A model generated the notes under the pieces. It saw only the letters and a list, made by a program, of their open reading frames with translations. It was not told where the DNA came from and did not search any database. From Rotaria sp. Silwood1 (taxonomy: Eukaryota; Rotifera; Eurotatoria; Philodinida; Philodinidae), in assembly GCA_905250075.1 (NCBI GenBank), contig CAJNOP010000039.1:458452-522451 (forward strand): 64,000 nt of DNA, written 5' to 3'. The translations under genes were made by a program, and so were the position numbers. Positions 54,101 to 64,000 of this stretch are shown here, piece by piece (within the stretch, counting starts at the first letter, position 1; every line of letters begins with the position of its first letter).

Positions 54101-54715
54101 GATGTTATTATTAAACAAGAAATTATTAATAATTTAATTTATTGTATTTTAAAAAATCTTAATTGTCCTTTAATTCATAATGTTACTAATGAATCTGTTG
54201 GTAATACATTTCAACCATTTGATCATACATCTATGCCATTTTCCGTTAATACTTATCCAATATCAACAACACCTACATTTCCTTTTATAAAATATGTACT
54301 TAGTTATTTTTTACGTGATCGTTCATACGATAGACAAAATTTAACTGAAAGATTATGTAAACAACGTGCATATAATGATAGTTTTGGTTCATATACATTT
54401 GTTGGTGGATATACACCATCAATAATAAATGAGAATGCATTTTCTGGTTATTGTGTTCGAACATATATACGATCTGTACAATCAATTTCACCAGCATTTG
54501 TTATTGAAAATTATGATTTATCTCAAACAACATATCCAGCATGGACTGAAAGTCGATGGACAACAATTAGTTTACGACTCTTCATTATTCCAACAAGGAC
54601 ACATGAAATAATTACACTTATTATTGGTATTTTACTTACTTCTATATCATTTTGTGTTCTTTTCTTTTTACGTTATTATACAAAGATTAGTCTTTTACAA
54701 CCTTCATCATCATGA
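51124..54715 (+). CDS. NCSTN: Nicastrin, gamma-secretase subunit, 692 aa
   Basis: Two exons, 51124-52236 and 53750-54715, joined in phase 0 (2079 nt). Type I membrane glycoprotein and substrate-receptor subunit of gamma-secretase, the protease that cleaves Notch and APP. Residues 1-20 form a signal peptide (MHFLFVLVYIFLKIFLVCCS). LNGTHEIGCQSSIRGNSGRM is the family N-terminal signature with paired cysteines. The aminopeptidase-like lumenal domain has GGVQQPAIALITFLTLA and FVTLDGDALDYSASFKFMFD, the latter corresponding to the DYIGS region. Several N-x-S/T sequons occur. A single transmembrane helix (IITLIIGILLTSISFCVLFFL) lies near the C-terminus with a short tail, as in other nicastrins (about 700 aa). 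The ATG follows tttttatttccag by 6 nt; an in-frame ATG at 51082 is upstream of that acceptor. Confidence 0.92.
52237..53749. other. Large intron of nicastrin with foreign-looking sequence
   Basis: 1.5 kb single intron. The part at about 52,330-53,000 is visibly richer in G and C than ordinary introns here. At 53124 a Tc1/mariner-terminus-like CAGTGCAGGTCAAAAGTCTC follows TA repeats, but no partner end or transposase was found. Confidence 0.4.
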
Positions 54716-56257
54716 ATGATTGATTCTCGGTGTATTCAATGTTTTTAAACTATTTTATTGTTGTGTCTATTGAATATTTTATTGTTGTGCCTATTGAAAA
54801 TCTCTTTTTTTTTCGACGATCAAAATATATCATTGTTTATGTATTGTGTATAATTATTATAAATAAAACTAAAAAATATTTACATTCATAAATATTATCC
54901 ATCAGAACAAGATGAATCTTTGGTATATAGAGTGACATAAGGATGAATAGTTGAATAATCTAGCGGTGTTTTTCTACACATTCTATTTTCAGTTGCATGC
55001 ATTGTTCTATTTAATCTATAAAATTCTTCGATGATGATTTCATAATGCCTGGCTCAGACGAGAATGCGTCCAAAGTTCTAATTCTATATTTCAGTATTCG
55101 TTATTAATCGTCATTCACAAAAAAATAGCATTAACATTATCATCCTCATATTTAACTGCACAACAATTAAATACAAGAAATACTTTTGTGAAAAAGTGAT
55201 AACTTTGAATTAAAGGAAGATTTTCGAAAATGTTTCATTTGTAAATAAAAAGTTTGATTACTCAATCAGTTTCAGTCGTAAAAATAATTATATGAATGAA
55301 TTTTCATGTGTATATATCGCCTTGTCATTCATATATTTGATGGCATCTTTTTTTGTCTCATTCATTTAATTTTAAAACTTTGGTTTTTTTTTTATTCGGT
55401 TCGTAGTTCAACAAGGTTGATTTTCGTCGCCAAATGCTCTTCAGTTTTATGATTAATTTATTTTTCTGGCTCGATGAGTTTTTTGTTAGTAACATCTAGC
55501 ATGTTTAATAAAGTATTGTGTATTTCACAAAAGCTATAAGCCTTAAAATCCTGTTTGCTACCTCCTTTCAAATTCTCTGAATTCGCTCGTGAGCAATAGC
55601 CTACTTTTGCAGAATATATTAAATGAAGTCTGCACACTAATATAACATCCAAATCAAACGGATTCGAGTAGGAGGATACCAGCTATAGCGCATATAACAA
55701 TCGCAATTTGGTAGCAAAAAGCTAGGAGTGCCCCTATCAACATATGAATTAGCAATAAATTTTTCTCGATTTCCGCATTATCTTTCTACATCAGTTCTTT
55801 ATTGTTTTTATTTATAGAACAGTCGCTATCAGCTAGATACAGCGGTTAGATAGAGCGTCAGAAGATCATTCTAATACATATATTATTCTTAAAAGTGAGT
55901 TACGTTGGTGCCCAGAGAAATTCGGTTTCTAAAACTGGTTAAAAATCGAGTTTTTTCTGACACCTCCTATGCGTTAGTACTGTCGACAAAACATTCTGTC
56001 TAAGAAAATATTTGTTTTGTTGGCTAGTTGTTACCCTAAAAGGTTTACTCTTCCGTCACTTAAAATAATCAAACACGAGACATAGGATTCTTTTTTGGAA
56101 GGATCTTAAGTTAGTTTTCCAGGAGCCGCTATATCGTCATTTTAAAAATATTTGAATATTACTATTTTATTCAGGACGCCAAGATCTACTAGTCCTGAAA
56201 GTTTGAAACAATTTACATACAATCAATATAAATTGGTAAACATTTGGAAGGACCGCC
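54716..56257. other. Intergenic between convergent nicastrin and coiled-coil gene
   Basis: AATAAAA near 54,861 is a likely nicastrin polyadenylation signal. The remainder includes a less AT-rich section at 55,650-56,250 without a convincing frame. A minus frame at 55458-55652 is unrecognised. Confidence 0.4.
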
Positions 56258-56750
56258 CTATTTATCGAGCTTAGTTTTCGTGTTTTCAATAAGTGGAGGA
56301 TCTTCTTTGGCCATTTTCACACGTGCCATCGCTGTCATCATCCAGTTGAGCGAATCGATGATCTAAATGCAGGAAAAAAGTATATCCAGCGATAAAAACC
56401 ACCTTTTCACTCACTAATTCAAGACGCCTATCCATGAATTCGACGCGTTTCTCTAGATTGGTGACAGTCGACTCCACTGAAAATAGTTTATCACTAGTCT
56501 CAATGTAATTTTGTGTGCGTTCATCTCTGAATTGATCTATGTCAGAGTTGAATTGTTTCGATTGATCGTTTGTTGTGGAGAACGGTTGAGATCTACAAAA
56601 AACAATCAAATAGATGACAAAAGATTGATCTTGTTACTAATGATATATCTTCTTCAGATGTCCAGAGATAGTTCTATTTAACAGTGAAATACTTACTTAC
56701 GTTCTTCCGAGCACTAGCAACTTTAATTTTAATGTGATGTTGACATGAGA
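56258..56750 (-). CDS. 3' part of a coiled-coil protein gene, cut by the assembly gap
   Basis: Three minus-strand coding segments with good splice sites: 56750-56701 (continues into the gap), 56592-56415 and 56362-56258 (TAG). Phases agree (2, then 0). The encoded C-terminus is a heptad-rich helix: FRDERTQNYIETSDKLFSVE, then TNLEKRVEFMDRRLEL, then IIDSLNWMMTAMARVK, followed by a charged tail. A terminal coiled coil after a large protein resembles the tetramerising tail of TRPM-type channels, but that is only an impression from layout. The 5' part is missing, so neither start nor family can be stated. Confidence 0.55.
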
Positions 56751-56760
56751 NNNNNNNNNN
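56751..56760. other. Assembly gap (10 N)
   Basis: Ten ambiguous bases, apparently a placeholder of nominal length. It interrupts the coiled-coil gene, and neighbourhood continuity across it is not proved by the sequence. Confidence 0.95.
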
Positions 56761-58834
56761 AAAACTTTCCCTGTTGAAATATGTCGTCTTGCAGGTTAAT
56801 AGAGTTCCTTAGCAACATCAAGCAGTCAGATATTTTTATTTCTCCCATAGTACAGCTACTTGAAGGGTGTCTGATTCGTACTCATCTCAGTGATATTTAC
56901 TTTAATTTTATGAATGTACAACATTATATGGAACACTCTTCACTCATATATGCGTTGGCAAACTGTAGCAGGATACGCTGCTCATAGTTCAGAACTACAC
57001 TCAAAGCATATGTGAATGCTGAGTTTTCAAAGCGTGTTTTGAAACGTAAGAACATTAGAACATGATAATACAATAAAAAAATGACAGCGGATAAATACAC
57101 CCAGAGTGCAAATATATTCGTGACATTTTTTTTTACTTTACATATATTTCGACTTTGGTAAATGATTAAATCTTGATTTCTTTTAAGGATACGCTGTTAA
57201 AAGCTCTACAAAAATTCTAATGGCAAAATTCAGTTGACATGTCCTAGTGGTGTTTTTCATGCAGAAAATTAAAAAAAGCATGTATGATATTGCTATTTTT
57301 TACCATATTTTTTCTCATAAAAATATACAGAAAACTTATTTGTTTCATTCATATCACAACACAGATAAATCGTAAAACCTTAATGTTTTTTAAGCGACGT
57401 GTCATCAAAATTGCTACAAAGTTACATGAGCAAATTTCTACTGATATATTGGGATGATATTTCTGTACGGTTGAAAGTGAAGATCTAAATGATGTTGCTA
57501 CTTTCACGATATCGAGTATTAAAGGAATGTTTGTTAGTTATGTTTAAGTTTCTGGACACATATTCTTCGGTAGTATATTTTTATCCAATATTCATTGAGT
57601 ACTCATTTTATCGTTGATAGATTTACATTACATAGGGCTTTCAAGGAATATTTAATCTATATTTTAAAATAGTTGAATAATAGACCCTCAAATGAAGCGA
57701 GTCTAGTGGAGTGCATCTAACAGACTATATCTTAAGATTCTCTCTTCTTTGAAAAGTTTAATAGCCACACTTTTTATATGTGATTTTCTATGCAATGATG
57801 GATTTGATACCAACGGTGTCGTATGATAGTCTTTGTTGAAAATTTCTTATCTAATGCTTTTTGAACATTATTGCGATCATTAGATAGGTTTAACACACCG
57901 TATAGAATGCATCTAATGAATATGTAATGCTCATGTTATTATAAAGAAAATGACAAAAATTGTTTCTTTATATGTTGCCATCTTCTTACGACAAGTAAAA
58001 TGTTTTCTCCTTTTACAGACTAGAATTTCTTCCTTATCTCTACTTAATACTGCGATATCTAATCTATCTTTCAACATTTGTCATTATATGCCATCATCGC
58101 AGTGTCCATTTCATCAAATCCGCCAAAGTTTCGGTAATGAATTGACAGATGTGACTAAGTAATAACCGAGACAGTAGTTTGACATGTATTGATGAATAGA
58201 AAAGATTGTTCACAAGTAATTCGAGCTAGCTATCGAAAATTGTTATGATGTCTTCTAATATTTGCTTTAGACAAATAGATATAATGCAGTTCTTATTGAA
58301 GAGATGTTACTATTTCTCAAAACTGTTTGAACGCCCTATGTATGTGTTTTTTTTGTAAGAAAATCAATTTGTTATCCGAAGAACGAAGATATTCTAAAAA
58401 TATCATGTATTTATGCGTGTACTTCTTTTCGTTCATATTTTCTATTGCATCAAGTGTTGCATGAATAAATTGAACTCACTCAATCAACTCTAAACCATAC
58501 ACTTTGTTTGTATCTTTAGAGTAGTGATTCCCTCAAAAAAATTAGATCATCTCTGATAATAATGGTAAGTGCGTTTTGTTGTTATTTAGAATGACTTTTT
58601 CCATGAACTATCTCTTCAAATAATCCTTATTTTTCCTGTACTGTCTGCTTGCATATGTAACATAAGATATTATTTGTGCTGTTCTGCGAAGGTTTCTACA
58701 CGCTCTCATTCCTATCATTTCCACTTTTCTGTGCTCTTTTTCTGTTGGAATTATTTCTGTGAATAATCCGTCTGCTTCGACGCCTTGTAAGACCCAAAGT
58801 TGAACTCTCCTTATCATAGTATTAAAAATCACGC
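56761..58834. other. Intergenic right of the gap
   Basis: A plus frame at 56781-56987 has protein-like composition but no domain. Plus 57950-58162 and minus 58608-58838 are also unrecognised; the last lies just past the TIR gene stop and could be an extra 3' exon, but the phases do not join. Otherwise AT-rich with nothing evident. Confidence 0.35.
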
Positions 58835-60986
58835 TCACTTGATCGTTGATGCTTCCGCCACGATTAACCTGGACAAGATCACGGAGGAACCTTGTGCGTT
58901 GGCTTGGCTCCGAAGAACTTCTGACGCGACTTTGGCGTAGGCGGTATCAAAATCCATTTTCGTAAAATCCACATATATTCGACCCGATGTTAAAAAAGCC
59001 AGCCATCCATCAGCTTTATAACCAGACTGCACTCTCAGTGGAATTAAGATACGTCGTTTTTCAAATGCAAACTGTGCTTCAGATTGACAATACGGACTCA
59101 TAAAATAACTCTCACTCATACATATTAGAATGCAGCGCGAGTGCTTAATTGCATCAGCCATCACTTGCATCATTGCACCATGCATTTCTTCAAGATCAAT
59201 CCATACACGAAATTTATTGGCAATGAGAACTTTGTAAATTCGATGGCATATATCTTTGTCTTTATGAGAATACGATATCATAATATCGTATTGAAATTCA
59301 CGTTCAGAATTGCCGCATTTCGAAAATAACTGCCATAGAATGCCATCAGCAGCTTTTTGTAGATAAGGTGTATTTGAAGTCGAAGTGAGCGTTCGTAGGT
59401 GTTGAACAAAAGTATTGTTTTGTCGCAGACAAGTTCCGACCTCTTCGTTAAACGCTAGTGACATGATAATGTCGAGTGCATTTAGTTGTACTTTTGCAGG
59501 ATCAAAATGAGATTCTGTTGCACACCGAATGAGGAGTGGAAGACCATCAACCTGTTTCATAAACTCTTCTTTGATTTGATCGTGTTGAACGAGATCTGCA
59601 GCGGAACAAATAGATTATGAAGTAGGCTACTGAAAACAACTTTCCAAGTCATATTTGAAATCAAAAATGCTTACTTTAGTCCAAAAGATTTTTTCGAAAA
59701 ATTTAAAAAACAAAACTGCTCTTACTCTTGAGACTACGAAGTACGCTGCGAAGCCGGAGGATTTTGTTTGAATCATCAATTACATTTTTGAGGAATGTGA
59801 GAAAGACACTTGCAATTTTGCTCGGATTCGTCAACACTTTAATGTCCTGCTCAGTTAGAATCGAGGCTAGAATACGATAAGCATTAAACTGCACATATTC
59901 GTTGTCAGCAGTAGCCAATTTCAGGAGTGTCTTAGACAGCTCTTCACTTTTGATGTAGCTGAGTATATTTTGATCCAGGATGAGTAAATATAATTGTAGC
60001 AGGAAAATTCCTGCCAAATTAGTATCCAATTTATCAGATATACTGTTCGATAAGGAGGATAAAATCAAAACAAAAGAATCAACTATTTTGTAACAGTCAT
60101 TATAAACTTCTTTGCTGGAAGTTACGTCATGCTGCATGTCGAAATCTAGTATGATATTACCGATTTTTTTCATAGCATGGGTTGTCACTTCACTTCATTG
60201 TCGGACGGAGGATGCGTGACTCCGTAGCCATTGTGTGAATGGACTCAGCAAGGCAGTACGCATAATAAGACAGAATTCATCGCGACGATTCCCTCCATAC
60301 CAAACGAAATAATCAGTACACGTGTCAAGCAAGAGTGTTTGTGCTTCATTGAGTTTTTTCAACTTAGCTATTTGCTTGAAAATATCGACAAGAAATGGTG
60401 AGCACACACATTTGACTATTGCGTCCAGAAGTAATTTCAGCAGCGGATCATTCTGAATTTCGATTCGACCTTGGGAGATATGATAGATAGCTCTCATCAT
60501 AAAATCGACAGCCTTTATTTGAGGGTCTTGTAAATATTTGCCATTTGTAGCAATCTCTGTAAGACATTCGCTAAGCTCATCGACCAGAGGCTTGTAGATA
60601 AGAAGTTCTTTAAATCGGATCACATTGACACTGTTGACATGGGAACACATTCGGGCGAATGAGGTCGAAATTTCGAGAAAAACTTCGTTAGAAAATTTGT
60701 CGAGCACTTGATCACGTCGCCATCGACGCAAAATATCAAGATAATAATCACGAAAAATAATAAATAGTTGATGATCGATAATGCCGAGCTCTCCACACGA
60801 CTTTATATTTTGTATATGAATAGACGCTAATATTTTTATGATCGTACTGGCATCATTCCTTAGATTGTGTTTATTTAATTCGCTAACAATGGCGTCCAAA
60901 GATCTCTTGAATTGTTCGGTGGTTATAGACATTCCTTGCTCTTCGATAAAAGCGCATTGTTGATCAATAATCATAGATCCAATCAT
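58835..60986 (-). pseudogene. ARM-repeat plus TIR-domain protein gene with one in-frame TGA
   Basis: Coding segments (minus) 60986-59726 and 59595-58835, joined across a 130 bp GT-AG intron (total 674 codons). The long N-terminal part is all-helical, armadillo-like, for example NALDIIMSLAFNEEVGTCLR. A TIR domain starts about 95 codons into the second segment: YDIMISYSHKDKDICHRIYK, then FRVWIDLEEM, then SRCILICMSESYFMSPYC-QSEAQFAFEKRR. The Glu of CQSE lies where TIR NAD+ glycohydrolases such as SARM1 have the catalytic Glu. A SARM1-like role (NAD+ cleavage held in check by ARM repeats) is possible but there are no SAM domains. A TGA at 60195-60197 lies in frame between two long open parts, so it is a pseudogene, or an allele needing readthrough. 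Such ARM-TIR proteins look expanded in bdelloids. Confidence 0.7.
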
Positions 60987-62049
60987 GATAACACAAGCTT
61001 ATATTTCAAATCAAGAGAGATAGTCTGTGGACATATATACATGAGTCATCCAATCAATGTAGAAATCGATATCCACTAATGCACTTAGTCCAAACTGAAG
61101 GGTCAGAAAAAACAAATTTGATAAAAACGTATAGAAACAACAGGTATATTTACCTGCATATTTTGTTTTCAGGAAAAGTGAGTTTCACCTAGATAATGGC
61201 GCTACACTACATGCGGAATTCAATTATAGTATTATCAATTTTGTGTGAGAATGAATCGACGCGAAAGATGTCAGTAAATCAGTGCTTTTATTTTGGTTTA
61301 GTTCCATGATTATACTGGGTCAGAAGAGTTTGACTTCATAAATAATCTTTATTAGTGATGTACTTCATATGCTATTAATAAGAGCTTCCAAAAATGAGTT
61401 TCATCCTAGGTGTCGCCACACATAGTGCATTCGACATTGATTGGTGTTTCCCCATTACTTTTTGCCGTCAGACTACGTACTAAGAATTGATTTTGTTAGA
61501 ACGGTCGTATGATATACCAATTGTGTTTTTTTTGTTGTCTGAAAGTATTGCGCTGTTTCTCAATCAATAGAAATTTTAGGAGAGAGCGCTCAATATTGAC
61601 ATTGTCAACTGTGTACCGTCGATGTTGATGCTTGACGACAGAAAGAAAAAGACAGAAGAAATGAAAAATTTATTCTGCATCACTCAGGTGGCATGAAGAT
61701 TGTGATGTAAAAAATGCTTATATTGCTGCGTAAATTATTATACGAGGTATACTTTGTTATTGCTACAGTCACAATGACAAAGTGTTGTTCATGGCCCATT
61801 TTTGCAATGAATGCAGAAATGTTTGATTCGTTAAACTCAAGAAATTTTTTTTTTGGAATGTTATGATGACTTCTCATGCTTTCTAACAAAATTATTTTTA
61901 CATCTGCCTGTCCACACCCCATATAGGATACAGAAAAGTGGCCCAGAAGAAATCTGTTCAATTACGACAGCTATTCAAAATTTTGTATACAGCTTTTATG
62001 AGCTTAGTAGATTGATTTCCAGGCACAACTTGAATAAAAAAGTTTGTTC
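60987..62049. other. Intergenic, no supported gene
   Basis: A minus frame at 61680-61961 is protein-like but unrecognised. Two similar stretches of about 45 bp (near 61,180 and 61,393, both with gagtttca...ccta) form a weak direct repeat. Confidence 0.35.
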
Positions 62050-62680
62050 TCAATCCTGAATAGATTTGATTTTGAATAATATTAACCAAAGAAAATCATT
62101 TGTATGCGGAATATTAGCAATTTTTGTTGATTTTAATTGTTCAACAATTGCTTTTATTTGAGCATTGAATATGTTATGTGATAAAACTTTATTAATAATT
62201 ATGTATGTATTAGAAAATTCTTTTAAAGTATCGGATACCATTTCTGTTACTGTTCGACAAAGTAAAGCAACTACTTGAAAATGCGATACTATCATAATAC
62301 GATAATCTAATGAATAATAGTTACTCATATTGTAATCAGATAAACATGATATAAATGTCTGATTAACCAATTAACTTCTACATATTGGATGATAGTATAA
62401 ATCCTATAAAAGAAATTGATCATGACGAATTGAATTTTGTTAACATGGACATGAAAGTATAGTTGGATATTGAATAGAAAGTTTTTCAAAAGTAACTTCA
62501 GTTGGTGTTGGAACAGACACAGTTTGTGTACGAACATTGAAAGTAGTGAAAAACAATAATAATACTGAGACTCAAAACCAATAATAAAAAGAGGAAAATT
62601 CTTGTAGCATGTACTATTTCGACAATAGATAATTCTTCTTTATCATTAAAAAGATTTATCTTGATCAAAAGATAATACAA
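62050..62680 (-). pseudogene. Decayed membrane-protein gene of a bdelloid multicopy family
   Basis: Minus strand. Block 1 (about 62680-62540) encodes a charged N-terminus and one transmembrane helix (ATRIFLFLLLVLSLSIIIVF). A frame change leads to block 2, VRTQTVSVPTPTEVTFEKLS, then YPTILSCPC, with TAA, TAG and TAA stops following. Block 3 (62370-62050) is open: NQTFISCLSDYNMSN and onward. The order short cytosolic part, single TM, T/V/P-rich linker, LxCPC motif recalls a large family of predicted bdelloid proteins I know from memory, function unknown. Three stops plus a frameshift make it non-functional. Confidence 0.5.
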
Positions 62681-64000
62681 TCCTCTAGTTTTACTCTCAT
62701 GATCGTAAGATATTGTTTCTGCTATTTTAGATATTGTGCAATAGTGTATTTAATTTAAATTTATAATAGATAATTGTTGAAGATATGACAAAAAAAAATA
62801 TGTTTGTTACCAACTAATATAATCAAAATATCGTAATAATATGCTTCTGCTCTACGGACTCGTTGAAAATTGTCAATTATATAAAAACTTCATTCAATTA
62901 TTTAATTGGTTTGCAAGATAAAATATGTATTTTTCACAAATTCTGCTTTCTTCTGAACATTCTTGCTTTTATATTAATTACCATTTCAAATATTCCAACA
63001 CATGAAAACCTTAAAAATGTCATCTGTTTTTCTAAGAAGTTATTAGAAAATTGCTTTAAATTATAAAATACTTTTCAAATCGTGGTAGATCATGTCGAAG
63101 TATGCAAGTGATTTAAAACATTTGCAATAGTAACATATAATTATAGGACAACCATACATGCATGAAAACACCATTCAGCATTATGTTTTAAAATAAAGCA
63201 TGAGTAGAGATATTTAAATTTTTGTTCATACAGAAATGTCCATGCTCCATTATTACTTATTTATTCAAGGTATATTATAAATAGAGCAATGCTAAAGCAT
63301 TTGTTGTGTGTATGTATTACGTAAATAAGCAGAATTTCGATAAATTCAACGTGTCAACACGAAGTAATTACATTTATAATTTACATGTTGCTACGTGCAT
63401 AAATTTTGTTTCTTCTCTAACATATGCAGAAGATATGAGAGGAAATCATATCTGTACATGTAGCACTTTGAGTTCAGGTCACATGTTTTTTATTGTCAAT
63501 CTCTGTGGAGCGTAAATGTTCTTTTCACTTCGACATCTACTAAGACTTCCATAGCGACACCATCAAACTCCCACTGGCTCAATGCAATGCGAATAAATCA
63601 GTATGTTTATTCAATGATTGATATGTTTCATAAAAACTTACTTCGGATTGTTTACAAATCAGAGCATATTTCCTGTTTGCAGTCATTTAAATAGTATATC
63701 GTAATAATTATTTTCATTTTTAGACCTTTAGTACTTCATCTCATAAATCGTTCACACTCATTCTTACGAAGAAAATACGTCAAGTAATTCCTCCCTTTTA
63801 TGCTCATATTCTGTACATAAGTAGGATTCGATGAGAACAATAAGAGATCCAAACAATTTATGGTTATTTTCTATTATTCAACAGTTAGAAACGTTATACT
63901 GAATTTTGACTTTTTAGCAGGTTATTATAATGAAATTTGAATCAAAGAAGTTTCACTTGATATATTTTATATGCTGCGTCTTTCTCGAGATATTGAATTT
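62681..64000. other. Right end of window, no gene seen
   Basis: AT-rich. Short frames (62863-63066, 63306-63515) have no motifs. The last 40 bases (ctttctcgagatattgaat) repeat a motif found at the centre of FB2 and may be the start of another element. Confidence 0.4.

Noticed and set aside
55680..56257. Another foldback element from gtgcccctat to gaccgccctat
   Set aside because: The end similarity is short and I could not pair the interior or find a target duplication.

Overview
This 64 kb window is eukaryotic nuclear DNA from a small animal, most likely a bdelloid rotifer. It is strongly AT-rich. The genes are intron-rich, with many 50-80 bp GT-AG introns, and include clear metazoan orthologues (NKX6-class homeobox, nicastrin, WDR47, BCAT, theta-class GST). 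The accessory content is what bdelloids are known for: a compact class A GPCR, an ADP-ribosyltransferase, an ARM-TIR protein, M60/TCAF-like and papain-like proteases, and many decayed copies. The bdelloid assignment is inference from gene style, not from a marker gene.

Layout. About 1-25 kb is an accessory, decaying region. It holds a single-exon GPCR, a TCAF/M60-like pseudogene on the minus strand, unidentified coding remnants, an intact ADP-ribosyltransferase, a broken F-box gene, and a tandem segmental duplication (about 14.0-18.6 kb and 19.2-22.9 kb). Each duplicate carries a papain-like peptidase gene with one in-frame TGA at a different position. Unit 1 also carries two transposon insertions whose empty sites are preserved in unit 2.

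About 25-55 kb is a gene-dense conserved block: an unrecognised 11-exon gene, WDR47, GSTT, an NKX6 homeobox gene, a TMEM17/TMEM216-family gene (minus strand), BCAT and nicastrin. Coordinates for the plus-strand multi-exon genes were built exon by exon; every intron is GT-AG and every summed coding length is a multiple of three.

About 55-64 kb is accessory again: the 3' end of a coiled-coil gene cut by a 10-N assembly gap, an ARM-repeat plus TIR-domain gene with one in-frame TGA, and a decayed membrane-protein gene.

The most notable structure is not coding. A set of non-autonomous inverted-repeat (foldback) elements of about 0.16-0.8 kb sits in introns and intergenic DNA. One group has TTAA target duplications. 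Another has long arms, apparent TA-containing 2-3 bp duplications, and a shared sub-terminal module. A second recurring pattern is a 3' splice-acceptor signal within 0-6 nt upstream of the start codon of most conserved genes, as expected if spliced-leader trans-splicing (known in bdelloids) is used. The genes do not form one pathway; nothing suggests an operon.
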